Assembly (NCBI GenBank): GCA_963699225.1
Contig: OY969423.1
Coordinates: 2,666,001 to 2,730,000, forward strand
Length of the DNA stretch: 64,000 nt
Source: VRUE01 sp963699225
GTDB taxonomy: Bacteria > Actinomycetota > Thermoleophilia > Solirubrobacterales > 70-9
Direction: 5' to 3'
Shown here: positions 53,305 through 61,804 of the stretch, piece after piece
Position numbering within the stretch: the stretch's first letter is position 1
Layout: every line of letters starts with the position of its first letter
Notes under the pieces: model-generated
Database searches by the model: none
What the model saw: only the letters and a program-made list of their open reading frames with translations
Told to the model about the DNA's origin: nothing
Made by a program: the position numbers and the translations under genes

Positions 53305-54722
53305 TCTTCTCCCCCTCCGATCTGCGCCAGTTCGGCGAGCTGATCGATTTCGGCTTGCTGGTTCACGTCGATGGCCTCCTGGTCCCCGATCACCCAGACG
53401 TGGTTGTAGAAGGCGCGGGTCGGATCGGTGGTGTAGCCCGGCTTGATGTCGAGCAGGTATTCGCGCAGCGCTTTCGGCAGCGTATCGGCGTCGTCGGTGA
53501 GCAGCAGCGGTCCCCAGGTGCCCGAGGCGGAGAGCGGCGCGGCGATCGCCGCCGCGAGCGGTTCGTTGCTGCGGGCGACGACCAGCCCGTGTCCGGGATC
53601 GTTGACGTTCCAGCCGAAGCCGCCGCCCGCGTAACGGGCCAGGGCGATCGAGTTTGCGACGGGGTCCTCGCCGGAGACGCGACGCACCGGGTTGCCTATT
53701 TTGGTGGCGACTTCCCGCACCACGTCAGAGGAGATCGCCGAGGACGGCCCGAGTACGTAGACCGGCGTCTTCGGGTCTTCGCGCAGCGCGCCTGCGGTCG
53801 CCGCGGGGAGTTTGTCTGGGCCGCTGTAGAGGACCGCATCGCCCGAGCGGGCCGCCCAGGCTGCCGCCGGCGCGGCGAATTCGGACGCGTCTTCAGGCGC
53901 CAAGACGATGTGTCGGGGCGCGCCGCCGAACAGTTTGTTGCGCAGCGCCTCGATGGCAACGGCCTGGGCGGCCGGGCTCGCCGCTTTCACCGCCGTTGTC
54001 CGCAGTCCGTCCGGCGCGGCGACGCTGCCGATCACAAAAGCCTGCGTTTTTTCGGTCGCTCTGCTTCCCTGTGGGTCGAGGGTGTCGAGGGCCTGCGAAG
54101 TGGGGTCGGGAAGGTCGCCGTCAGAAGAGACGAGCAGGGGAGCCCGTACCGGGGCCGACATCAGGACCGCCGCCGCGACCGCTCCCTGCCAGTCGCCTTC
54201 GTCGACCAGGGTGACTGCCGCGGGCCGCTGCGCGACCTTGGCTGAAGGGAAGACCGCGAGCGCGACGCCGGCCGCGGTGGTCGCGGCATCAGAGCCACCG
54301 ACCCTGGTCGTGTTGTTGGTGGCGAACGATGGGTAACCCAGTTCTTCGGCCGCTTCGGCGGTTGGGGTCTGCTTTTCTTCGGGCGCCGGTTCTGCCTGAA
54401 CCGGCGCCGGCGCCGGTTTCTCGTCCTTCTTGTTAGAGCCGCCGCCACCGAGTACCGCGGCGATAAGGAAGACGACAGCGATCAGAACTAGGCCGCCGAT
54501 TGCCTTCAGGGCGCCCGGAACCGGTTTGCGTTTCCGCATCTTCTCCACCGGAGCAGGCGTGGCCGTTGCCGGTTTCGGCGCTGAAGGCTCCTCTGCTTTC
54601 GGCTTCTGGGGGGCTGGCTCGGTGGGCTTGGCTGGCGGCGATTGAGGAGTCGGCTCTTCCTTCGGCGGCTGCTCCGATTTCGCCGCCGGCACCTCGGCGT
54701 TGATGGGGCGTTTCCCGGCCAA
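53301..54722 (-). CDS. Membrane-anchored protein with cell-wall-binding repeat 2 domain
   Basis: A 473-residue protein with a TTG start. Residues 1-65 are Pro/Lys/Glu-rich cytosolic sequence, about 71-92 a single membrane helix (ALKAIGGLVLIAVVFLIAAVL), about 95-128 a Pro/Glu linker. The remaining outside part has the CW_binding_2 pattern (NTTRVGGSDAATTAAGVALAV, LVSSDGDLPDPTSQALDTL, FVIGSVAA, VYVLGPSSAISSDVV, VWVIGDQEAIDV), with about three repeats. It probably binds wall polymers from a membrane anchor. It is first gene of the operon and divergent from the acyl-CoA dehydrogenase at 54835. Confidence 0.86.
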   Translation of the reverse strand: MAGKRPINAEVPAAKSEQPPKEEPTPQSPPAKPTEPAPQKPKAEEPSAPKPATATPAPVEKMRKRKPVPGALKAIGGLVLIAVVFLIAAVLGGGGSNKKDEKPAPAPVQAEPAPEEKQTPTAEAAEELGYPSFATNNTTRVGGSDAATTAAGVALAVFPSAKVAQRPAAVTLVDEGDWQGAVAAAVLMSAPVRAPLLVSSDGDLPDPTSQALDTLDPQGSRATEKTQAFVIGSVAAPDGLRTTAVKAASPAAQAVAIEALRNKLFGGAPRHIVLAPEDASEFAAPAAAWAARSGDAVLYSGPDKLPAATAGALREDPKTPVYVLGPSSAISSDVVREVATKIGNPVRRVSGEDPVANSIALARYAGGGFGWNVNDPGHGLVVARSNEPLAAAIAAPLSASGTWGPLLLTDDADTLPKALREYLLDIKPGYTTDPTRAFYNHVWVIGDQEAIDVNQQAEIDQLAELAQIGGGEE

Positions 54723-54778
54723 GGCCGGAACGGTACAGGCGGGGCGGTGGCTGGCTGGTCAGCTAACCTTTCCGGGAC

Positions 54779-54799
54779 TGGTTGACTGACCAGTCAATC
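54779..54799. promoter_or_regulatory. Operator-like palindrome shared with 45.5 kb
   Basis: It is identical over 21 bases to 45454-45474, with core TTGACTGACCAGTCAA. It lies 35 bases before the acyl-CoA dehydrogenase ATG and between divergent genes. TTGACT within it could double as a -35 hexamer. It likely binds the same repressor as the thiolase/hbd site. Confidence 0.75.
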
Positions 54800-54834
54800 A
54801 ACGCGCGACCACGCCGCCGAACAAGAGGGGACCC

Positions 54835-56109
54835 ATGGATTTCGCACTGACCGACGAGCAGCTGGAGCACAAGGAGCGCTGCCGGACCTTCGCCCGCGAG
54901 GTGATCAGGCCCGCCGCCCGCAAGCACGACGAAGAGGAGAGCACCCCCTGGGAGGTGATCAAGGAGGCGCGCAAACAGGGCTTCGGCGGTCTCGAGAGCA
55001 TCCAGGCCTCCGCCGCCGACGAGCAGGGTCAGATGCAGGTGATCTCGGCCGAGGAGTTCCACTGGGGCTGCGCAGGAACCGCCCTGGCGATCTCCGGCTC
55101 CGGCCTCGCCGCGGCGGGAATCGCTTCCTCCGGCACTCCTGAGCAGATCGCCCGTTGGGTCCCCGAGTGCTTCGGCAGCGGCGAGGAAATCAAGCTCGGC
55201 GCCTACGCGGTCACCGAGCCGCAGGCCGGCTCCGACGTCAAGAGCCTGAAGACGACGGTCAAGCGCGACGGTGACGAGTGGGTTCTCAACGGCACCAAGG
55301 TCTTCATCACCAACGGCGGCATTGCCGACGTCCACGTCGTCGTCGCCACCGTCGACCCGGCCCTCGGCACCCGCGGCCAGGCCTCCTTCGTGATCGGCAA
55401 GGACACGCCCGGGCTGAGCCAGGGAAAGAAGGAGTCGAAGCTCGGCATCCGCGCCTCGCACACGGCGGAGATCGTGCTCGAGGACTGCCGGATCCCGATC
55501 GAGAACCTGCTCGGCGGCGAGGAGAAGCTGGAACGCAAGCTGCAGCGCGGGCGCGAAGGCAAGAAGTCGCGCGGCGCCGACGCCCTGGCGACCTTCGAGA
55601 TGACCAGGCCGCTGGTCGGCGCCTCGGCGCTCGGCATCGCCCAGGCTGCCTATGAGTGGACCCTCGAGTACCTCGACGGTCAGTCCGCGGGCGGCAAACC
55701 GCTGCTCGGCGAGCAGCGCATCCAGCAGGTCCTCGCTGACGTCGCCACTGAGATCGAAGCAGCGCGACTGCTGGTCCAGCGCGCCGCTTGGATGGGTCGC
55801 AACGGCATCCCGATGCGCGGTGGCCAGGGCTCGATGTCAAAGCTCAAGGCCGGCGACGTGACGATGTGGGCGACGACGACGCTGATGGACCTGGTCGGCC
55901 CCTATTCCTGGAGCAGCGAGTGCCCGCTGGAGAAGTGGTTCCGCGACGCCAAGATCTACCAGCTGTTCGAGGGGACGGCGGAGATTCAGCGGATGGTTAT
56001 TTCGCGGATGCAGGCGCGGGAATACGCCGAGCGGCTTGGGTATGCGGCGGAAGTCGCCAACGAGGCGATGGCAGAGAAGTCATCTGAGAAGGAGCCGGTT
56101 CCCGCCTAA
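54835..56109 (+). CDS. Acyl-CoA dehydrogenase
   Basis: A 424-residue FAD enzyme. DFALTDEQLEHKERCRTFAREVIRPAARKHDEEES opens the N-domain, then LGAYAVTEPQAGSDVKSLKTT and EWVLNGTKVFITNGG form the acyl-CoA and FAD loops. WSSECPLEKWFRDAKIYQLFEGTAEIQRMVISR contains the catalytic Glu (near residue 379). A Lys/Arg-rich insertion (ERKLQRGREGKKSRG) near residue 235 is unusual. It acts in the first step of beta-oxidation. Good AGAGGGG ribosome site. Controlled presumably through the palindrome at 54779-54799. Confidence 0.94.
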   Translation: MDFALTDEQLEHKERCRTFAREVIRPAARKHDEEESTPWEVIKEARKQGFGGLESIQASAADEQGQMQVISAEEFHWGCAGTALAISGSGLAAAGIASSGTPEQIARWVPECFGSGEEIKLGAYAVTEPQAGSDVKSLKTTVKRDGDEWVLNGTKVFITNGGIADVHVVVATVDPALGTRGQASFVIGKDTPGLSQGKKESKLGIRASHTAEIVLEDCRIPIENLLGGEEKLERKLQRGREGKKSRGADALATFEMTRPLVGASALGIAQAAYEWTLEYLDGQSAGGKPLLGEQRIQQVLADVATEIEAARLLVQRAAWMGRNGIPMRGGQGSMSKLKAGDVTMWATTTLMDLVGPYSWSSECPLEKWFRDAKIYQLFEGTAEIQRMVISRMQAREYAERLGYAAEVANEAMAEKSSEKEPVPA

Positions 56110-56117
56110 GGCATGAA

Positions 56118-56183
56118 GAGCCGTCGGGGGTTCCTTCCCAGGCCGCTTCGCGGGAGTTCCTGGGAAGGGACCCCCGACGGCTC
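56118..56183. repeat. Long inverted repeat (25-base arms) after an acyl-CoA dehydrogenase gene
   Basis: Arms are 56118-56142 and 56159-56183 with one G-T pair, and CCGC/GCGG (56143-56146 with 56150-56153) inside. The arm CGTCGGGGGTTCCTTCCC resembles that of the copy at 51.4 kb (CGTCGGGCGTCCTCCCC). It lies 8 bases past the stop and 22 bases before the metal-exporter start. Confidence 0.9.
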
Positions 56184-56205
56184 ACGCAGGTCCTAAGCTC
56201 GGGGC

Positions 56206-56206
56206 G
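56206..56206 (+). other. Start-codon note for the CDF gene
   Basis: GTG at 56206-56208 begins MHAHSHAHDLDARRGD; the His-rich leader is kept because it is common in CDF transporters and no better start lies downstream before the first helix. Confidence 0.6.
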
Positions 56207-57126
56207 TGCACGCTCATTCGCACGCGCATGATCTAGACGCTCGACGGGGCGACAGTCGTCGGCGGATGTGGATAGCTCTGGGGATCAATGCGGGGTTGTT
56301 GGTCGCTGAGGCGGTTGGTGGGGTGCTTACCGGGTCGCTTGCGGTGTTGGCGGATGCGGGGCATCTGCTCTCCGATGTGGGGGCGATTGCGCTCGCCTTG
56401 TTCGCTGCCGCGCTTGCCGCTCGGCCGGCTGGAGGGCGGATGACTTTTGGCTACCAGCGTTCGGAGATCCTGGCGGCGCTTACCAACGGGTTGCTGCTCG
56501 TTGTCGTATCTGTGGTGATCGGAGTGGAGGCGATTGGCCGGCTCGGCGATCCGCCGCAGATTGACGGGCTCGGGGTGCTTGCTCTTGGCCTGCTCGGCCT
56601 ACTTGGCAACCTCGCGGCGACAGTGGTTCTGGCCCGAGGCGAGCGTGAGGACGTCAACCTCGAGGGCGTTCTCCGGCACAGTGCCGCCGATGCGCTCGGT
56701 TCGCTCGGCGTCGTCGTCGCAGGTGCCTTCGTTCTCGCCGGCGGCTCGGATGTGGTCGACCCGATCGTCAGCCTCTTGATCGCCGCTTTGATCCTGATCT
56801 CGTCGTGGCGCCTGATCAAGGAGCCGTTCGATGTGCTGATGGAGGCGGCGCCGGCCGGGGTTGACGTCGACGCCGCCGGGGCGGCGATCTGTTCGGAGGA
56901 GGGGGTGCGCTCCGTTCACGATCTGCACATCTGGACCGTGACCTCTGGTTTTGGCGCTCTCGCTGCTCACGTCGTAGTCAGCTCGGATTGCGATCCGGGC
57001 CTGGTGCGGCGGCGGCTCGAGCTGCTGCTGCACGAGCGCTTCGGGATCGACCACACCACGTTGCAGATGGAGGAGGAGGCCTCCGCCGACCTCCTGCACG
57101 TCGAGAACGCCTCGCCCGGTACCTGA
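56206..57126 (+). CDS. Cation diffusion facilitator (Zn/Co exporter)
   Basis: A 306-residue membrane protein with six helices and a cytosolic ferredoxin-like C-domain. The transport-site metal ligands are D50/H53/D57 region (LADAGHLLSDVGA) and H156/D160 (LRHSAADALGS). A His-rich N-terminus (HAHSHAHD) and His in HDLHIWTVTSGFGALAAHVVV are regulatory sites. It belongs to the CzcD/ZitB branch and should export Zn(II) or Co(II) in exchange for protons. GTG start; unusually G-rich codon use (many GGG and GTT) compared with neighbours. Confidence 0.92.
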   Translation: MHAHSHAHDLDARRGDSRRRMWIALGINAGLLVAEAVGGVLTGSLAVLADAGHLLSDVGAIALALFAAALAARPAGGRMTFGYQRSEILAALTNGLLLVVVSVVIGVEAIGRLGDPPQIDGLGVLALGLLGLLGNLAATVVLARGEREDVNLEGVLRHSAADALGSLGVVVAGAFVLAGGSDVVDPIVSLLIAALILISSWRLIKEPFDVLMEAAPAGVDVDAAGAAICSEEGVRSVHDLHIWTVTSGFGALAAHVVVSSDCDPGLVRRRLELLLHERFGIDHTTLQMEEEASADLLHVENASPGT

Positions 57127-57195
57127 TCGCAAGCCCGGTTGCAGGGGGAATTCCCTGCAAGTGGGCACATCTCGAGTTGGCTAGCCTCGGCGGCG

Positions 57196-58392
57196 ATGGT
57201 CAGAAATCGCCTTGCCCTGGCGGCGTTTCTCGTCGCCGCGGCGGCGCTGGTTGTGCTGCTTGCTGCCAGTGTTGCCCCAGCCGAAGATCTCGAATCGAAG
57301 CTCGACGCCAAGGAAGCGAAGCTCTCCAAGGTGCGCGAACGCTCCGGCGTGCTCTCGACGACGATCTCCCAGCTCGGCGATCGCATCGACAGGCTGACAA
57401 CCGAGGTGGCGGGCCTGCGCAAGCAAGAGGCGGCTGTCGAAGTTCGCCTCAACGCCAAGCAGGCTGAACTCGATCGCGCTCTGGCCCAGCTGGACGTGGC
57501 GAAGACGCGCCTGGTCAAGATGCGCTCGCACCTGAAGCGTGCCCTGAGCGCGTTGCGAGATCGCCTCGTCGCGATGTATGAGACCGGCACGCCCGACGTG
57601 CTCAGCGTCATCGTTGGCGCCAACGGCTATGACGACCTGATCGACCGCACCGAATACCTCAACCGCATTCGCGGCAACGATGAAGCGATCGTCGGCCGCG
57701 TGCGCGAACTGCGTAACCAGGTCAGGCGCACGGTCGATCGCCTGCGCGGTGCCAAGAACCAGATCGAAGCGGCGCGTGACTCGATCGCGGCCGAAGAGCA
57801 GGCCCTGGCGAGCGCTCGCGGTGCGGTCCAGCAGCGACAGTCCTCGCTCCTCGCCGCGCGCGGCGACCGCGTCGCCGCGTTGAAGGAGATCCGCAGCCAC
57901 GAAGAGGAGCTCGATGGCTCGGTGGCCAAGATCCAGGCGAAGATCGCGGCGCAGCTCGCCGGCTATGGATCGGTGCCGCTGCCCGCGGGGCCGATTCGCG
58001 GCGGCAGCAGCGGTCTGATCTGGCCGGTCGACGGCCCGGTCGTCTCGGGCTTCGGCTCGCGCACGATCAACGGCAGCTACGAGTACCACCCCGGCATCGA
58101 CATCGCCGTGCCCAGCGGCACGCCGATCCGAGCCGCGGCGGCCGGAACCGTGATCTTCACCGAGCCCGAGGCGAGCAGCGGCGGCTACGGCAACTACACC
58201 TGCATCGACCACGGCGGCGGGCTCTCGACTTGCTACGCCCACCAGGAGACCTTTGCCGTCTCGGCTGGCCAGCAGGTCTCCCAGGGCCAGGTCATCGGCT
58301 ACAGCGACTGCACCGGCTACTGCTTCGGGCCGCACTTGCACTTCGAGGTCCGCATCGACGGCGAAGTCACCGATCCGATGGCCTACCTGTAG
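57196..58392 (+). CDS. Coiled-coil M23 metallopeptidase (EnvC/PcsB-like)
   Basis: A 398-residue exported protein. The ATG at 57196 gives a signal/anchor (LALAAFLVAAAALVVLLAA), then a long coiled coil (residues about 31-255) with an inner helix that may be autoinhibitory. The M23 LytM domain holds zinc ligands His298, Asp302 (HPGIDIAVPSG) and His380, His382 (FGPHLHFEVRI), so it looks catalytically competent, unlike the degenerate one at 0.15-2.5 kb. Two Cys pairs are near the active site (YTCID, STCYA, DCTGYC). It probably cleaves peptidoglycan during division, and the coiled coil suggests control by FtsEX-like proteins. Confidence 0.92.
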   Translation: MVRNRLALAAFLVAAAALVVLLAASVAPAEDLESKLDAKEAKLSKVRERSGVLSTTISQLGDRIDRLTTEVAGLRKQEAAVEVRLNAKQAELDRALAQLDVAKTRLVKMRSHLKRALSALRDRLVAMYETGTPDVLSVIVGANGYDDLIDRTEYLNRIRGNDEAIVGRVRELRNQVRRTVDRLRGAKNQIEAARDSIAAEEQALASARGAVQQRQSSLLAARGDRVAALKEIRSHEEELDGSVAKIQAKIAAQLAGYGSVPLPAGPIRGGSSGLIWPVDGPVVSGFGSRTINGSYEYHPGIDIAVPSGTPIRAAAAGTVIFTEPEASSGGYGNYTCIDHGGGLSTCYAHQETFAVSAGQQVSQGQVIGYSDCTGYCFGPHLHFEVRIDGEVTDPMAYL

Positions 58393-58517
58393 CGCCGATC
58401 CCGCCTACGGTTCGCGTCGTTTACTCAGAATTCCCTAGGAAATTCAATTATTTGGTATGTCGGCCGGGTTTGACCCTGCCAGTCTGGGTACGAGCCTCAC
58501 GTGGGAGGCCACCCCAG

Positions 58518-59231
58518 ATGATTCGCCAGGCTCACACTTATCTCGCGGGAGCGGTGTCCAGCACTGCACTGGTCGCGGCTGCCGTGGTCGCCTTCGTCAT
58601 GCTCGTCTCGTTTCAGGCCTTGAGGGACTGGCCGCTGGCCGGCATCGGAATCGGTGGCGACGACAGTGCCGCCACCGGACCGAGTACCGCCGGTTCGGGC
58701 TCGGCGACGTCGCCGACGGAAACCGGTGGCGCTGCAGCAGTGGGATCTGTCGTAGCCGGAGGTTCTGCCCGCAAGGGCAAAGGCCGCTCCTCCGCGGGGG
58801 AGAACAGCCAGGCCGCGGTCGACACTTCGCCAACTGCCGCGACGGGCTCGCCCACCGCGGAAGCTCCTCCGTCCAGCCCAACTGGGCAAGGGGGCAGCGC
58901 CGATGCCCCAGGCGGTTCCTCGCCGACCGGCTCAGCCAGCTCCAGTCCCGCCACAGGAGGCGGTGGCGGCGGCTCCAATCCGAATGCCGGCGGTGGATCT
59001 GGAAGCGCATCGGAAGCCGGCGGTCAAACGACCTCAGGCGCGGTCACCGGCACGGTCAACAAAACCGTCTCCGGCGTCGACGAAGCCACCGGTGGGGTGC
59101 TCGGCAGCACCGGCGTCACCGAAACCACCGAAAATGTCGTCGAAACCGTCGCCGGCCCCGAATCGACGGTTGGACACACCGTCGACGAAGTCGCCAAAAC
59201 GGTTGGCGGCCTGCTCGGCGGCAAAAAATAG
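58518..59231 (+). CDS. Membrane-anchored Ser/Thr/Gly-rich surface protein
   Basis: A 237-residue protein with GGAGG 9 bases before its ATG. One helix near residues 9-33 (LAGAVSSTALVAAAVVAFVMLVSFQAL) is followed by about 190 residues of Gly/Ser/Thr/Ala/Pro low-complexity sequence, ending in Val/Thr repeats (GTVNKTVSGVDEATGGVLG, TENVVETVAGPESTVGHTV). Such proteins are common and fast-evolving in Solirubrobacterales. It may be glycosylated or span the wall. It follows the M23 gene and precedes lysA. Confidence 0.7.
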   Translation: MIRQAHTYLAGAVSSTALVAAAVVAFVMLVSFQALRDWPLAGIGIGGDDSAATGPSTAGSGSATSPTETGGAAAVGSVVAGGSARKGKGRSSAGENSQAAVDTSPTAATGSPTAEAPPSSPTGQGGSADAPGGSSPTGSASSSPATGGGGGGSNPNAGGGSGSASEAGGQTTSGAVTGTVNKTVSGVDEATGGVLGSTGVTETTENVVETVAGPESTVGHTVDEVAKTVGGLLGGKK

Positions 59232-59277
59232 CCGGCCACTAGCCGCCGCTTCCCTTTCACCGTCACAATGCCCGCCT

Positions 59278-60588
59278 ATGGCGGAGCGCGCACAGGCCGG
59301 GGCGGTGGTCGACCCGATCGAGGGGTCGCTGGTGTACCCCGGCAAGAGCCGCGTCAACGAGCGCGGTCATCTCGAGATCGCCGGTTGTGACGTCGTCGAT
59401 CTGGCGGCCGAGTTCGGCACGCCGGCCTACCTCTACGCCGAGGATGACATGCGCGATCGCGCCCGCGCCTACCGCGCCGCCTTCGAGCGACGTGAGGCCG
59501 AGGCGGAAGTGCTCTTCGCGAGCAAGTCGCTGCCCTGCACCGCCGCCTACCGGCTCTTCGCCGAGGAGGGCCTCTCGGTCGACGTCGCCTCGGGCGGTGA
59601 GCTGCACATGGCGCTGCGCGCTGGATTCGACCCCGCCCGCATCCACATGCACGGCAACAACAAGAGCGACGAGGAGATCCTCTTCGCCGCTCGCTCCGGC
59701 GTCGGTCACCTGATCCTCGACTCCTTCGATGAGATTGACCGCTGTGAGCGACTGCTCGATCAGCCCCAGGACGTCCTCATCCGCGTCACCCCCGGGATCA
59801 AGCCCTCGACCCACACCTACGTGCAGACGGGCCAGCTCGACTCGAAGTTCGGCTTCGGCCTGGAGGACGAGCTGGCGGCGCGAGCGATCGAGCGCGTCCT
59901 CGCCTCCGACGTGCTCAACCTGACCGGCCTGCACGCTCACATCGGCTCGCAGATCTTCGAGCTCGAGCCCTACACACTGGCGATCCGGGCGATCGGCGAG
60001 CTGGCCGGTGACTGGTGCAAGATCGTCAACGTCGGCGGCGGCCTCGGCATCGCCTACACCGCGGAGGATCAGCCGCCCTCGATCGACGCTTACGTCGACG
60101 TCAAGGTGCGCGGTGTCGCCGAGGTCTTCGGCGACGGGGTGAAGATCCTGATCGAGCCCGGCCGCTCGCTGGTCGGCAATGCCGGCCTCACCGCCTACCG
60201 GGTCGGAACCGTCAAGGAGATCCCCGGTATCCGCACTTACGTCGCGGTTGATGGCGGCATGTCCGACAACATGCGGCCGATGCTCTACGGCTCGCGCTAC
60301 GAAGCACTGATCGCCGATCGCGCCGCCGAGCCGGCTGAGAGCACGGCGACGATCGCCGGCATGCACTGCGAGTCCGGTGACATCATCGTCCGCGATGCCC
60401 TGCTCGCCTCTCCGGCGGTCGGCGACGTGCTCGTCACGCCCGCCACCGGCGCCTACGGCTACGCGATGGCGAGCAACTACAACGGCGTGCCGCGGCCGCC
60501 GGTGATCTTCTGCCGCGATGGCGACGCCCGCGTGGTCGTGCGCCGCGAGACCTACGACGACCTCACCTCCCGCGACGTAGATGTCTGA
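59278..60588 (+). CDS. lysA: Diaminopimelate decarboxylase
   Basis: A 436-residue PLP alanine-racemase-fold enzyme, the last step of lysine synthesis. Lys83 (LFASKSL) binds PLP, GLHAHIGSQIF and LIEPGRSLVGNAG are cofactor loops, and GMHCESGDIIVRDALL carries the Cys and Glu of the substrate site from the partner subunit. The ATG at 59278 follows a 46-base gap. It is first gene of lysA-hom-thrC-thrB; its last 8 bases overlap hom. Confidence 0.96.
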   Translation: MAERAQAGAVVDPIEGSLVYPGKSRVNERGHLEIAGCDVVDLAAEFGTPAYLYAEDDMRDRARAYRAAFERREAEAEVLFASKSLPCTAAYRLFAEEGLSVDVASGGELHMALRAGFDPARIHMHGNNKSDEEILFAARSGVGHLILDSFDEIDRCERLLDQPQDVLIRVTPGIKPSTHTYVQTGQLDSKFGFGLEDELAARAIERVLASDVLNLTGLHAHIGSQIFELEPYTLAIRAIGELAGDWCKIVNVGGGLGIAYTAEDQPPSIDAYVDVKVRGVAEVFGDGVKILIEPGRSLVGNAGLTAYRVGTVKEIPGIRTYVAVDGGMSDNMRPMLYGSRYEALIADRAAEPAESTATIAGMHCESGDIIVRDALLASPAVGDVLVTPATGAYGYAMASNYNGVPRPPVIFCRDGDARVVVRRETYDDLTSRDVDV

Positions 60589-61804
60589 CCCCATTCGCAT
60601 CGGGCTGCTGGGACGCGGCACGGTCGGTGGCGCCTTCGCCGAGCTGGTCGAGGCGCGGGCCGAGGCGGTCGAGGCGGCGACCGGGCGCCGGCCGCAGATC
60701 GCCGGCGTGCTGACTCGCGAGGACGGCGACTTCAGCGAGATCCTCGCTGGCTCCGACCTGATCGTCGAGCTGATCGGCGGCACCGACCCGGCGCGCGATT
60801 ACGTGCTTGATGCCCTGCGGGCGAAACGCCCGGTGGTCACGGCCAACAAGCAGCTGCTCGCCCAGCATGGCGAGGAGCTCTTCGACGTCGCCCGCGAGGC
60901 TGGGGTGCAGCTGCGCTTCGAGGCGGCGGTCGCCGGCGTGATCCCGATCGTGCGGGTGATCCAGGAGAGCTTCGGCGTCACCGAGATCGCCAAGGTCTTT
61001 GGCATCGTCAACGGCACAACGAACTTCATCCTCAGTGAGATGGCCGCCAGCGGCGCCTCTTACGAGGACGTCCTCGCCCGCGCGCAGGAGCTCGGTTACG
61101 CCGAGGCCGACCCAACCGCCGATGTCAGTGGGGCTGACGCGGCGGCCAAGATGGCAATCCTCGCCCGGCTCGCCTTTCACACGCCGGTGACGCTCGACCA
61201 GGTCTCATATGAGGGCATCGAACAGGTCGAGCTCGATGACCTTGCCTACGCCAAGGAGCTCGGCCTCTCGTTGAAGCTGCTCGGGGTCGCCGAGCGTCGC
61301 ACGGAAGGGATCAGCGTGCGTGTCTTCCCCTGCTTCCTCTACGGCGGCCACCCGCTCGCCCCGGTTGGCGGGCCGTTCAACGCGGTGATGGTCGAGGCGC
61401 CGGAGATCACTGAGGTGACGATGTCGGGGCCCGGTGCCGGGGGAGTGCAGACCGCCTCGGCCGTGCTCGGCGACGTGGTCTCGATCCTCAGCGGCGATGC
61501 CCCGGTGCACGAGACGCGGCAGCGCCTGCCAATCGTCTCCGACGTCACCTCCTCCTTCTACCTCCACCTCGCGGTCGCCGACCGTCCCGGCGTGCTGGCC
61601 AGCGTCGCCCAGGTGCTGGGCGACAAAGACGTCTCGGTGAAGAGCGTCGTCCAGCGTGGGACCGGCGAGGACACGCGCCTGGTGATGGTGATCCACGAGT
61701 GCTTGGAGTCGCGCTTCTCGGCGGCGCTCAAAGCGATTGAGGAGCTCGACGTGCTGCGCTCTCCGGCGCGCTCGATCCGGGTGATCGAAGAGGAGTTCGT
61801 TTGA
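60581..61804 (+). CDS. hom: Homoserine dehydrogenase
   Basis: A 407-residue NAD(P)-dependent enzyme converting aspartate semialdehyde to homoserine, branch point to threonine and methionine. GLLGRGTVGGAFAEL is the Rossmann loop, VTANKQLLAQHGEELFDVA and FGIVNGTTNFIL are active-site segments. Residues about 330-407 are an ACT domain (YLHLAVADRPGVLASVAQVLGDKDVSVKSVVQ) for threonine feedback. It overlaps lysA by 8 bases and thrC by TTGA. Confidence 0.97.
   Translation: MSDPIRIGLLGRGTVGGAFAELVEARAEAVEAATGRRPQIAGVLTREDGDFSEILAGSDLIVELIGGTDPARDYVLDALRAKRPVVTANKQLLAQHGEELFDVAREAGVQLRFEAAVAGVIPIVRVIQESFGVTEIAKVFGIVNGTTNFILSEMAASGASYEDVLARAQELGYAEADPTADVSGADAAAKMAILARLAFHTPVTLDQVSYEGIEQVELDDLAYAKELGLSLKLLGVAERRTEGISVRVFPCFLYGGHPLAPVGGPFNAVMVEAPEITEVTMSGPGAGGVQTASAVLGDVVSILSGDAPVHETRQRLPIVSDVTSSFYLHLAVADRPGVLASVAQVLGDKDVSVKSVVQRGTGEDTRLVMVIHECLESRFSAALKAIEELDVLRSPARSIRVIEEEFV

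Noticed and set aside
59232..59277. Lysine riboswitch or leader-peptide attenuator before lysA
   Set aside because: The 46-base gap is too short and shows no lysine-box or Lys/Thr-rich leader peptide.
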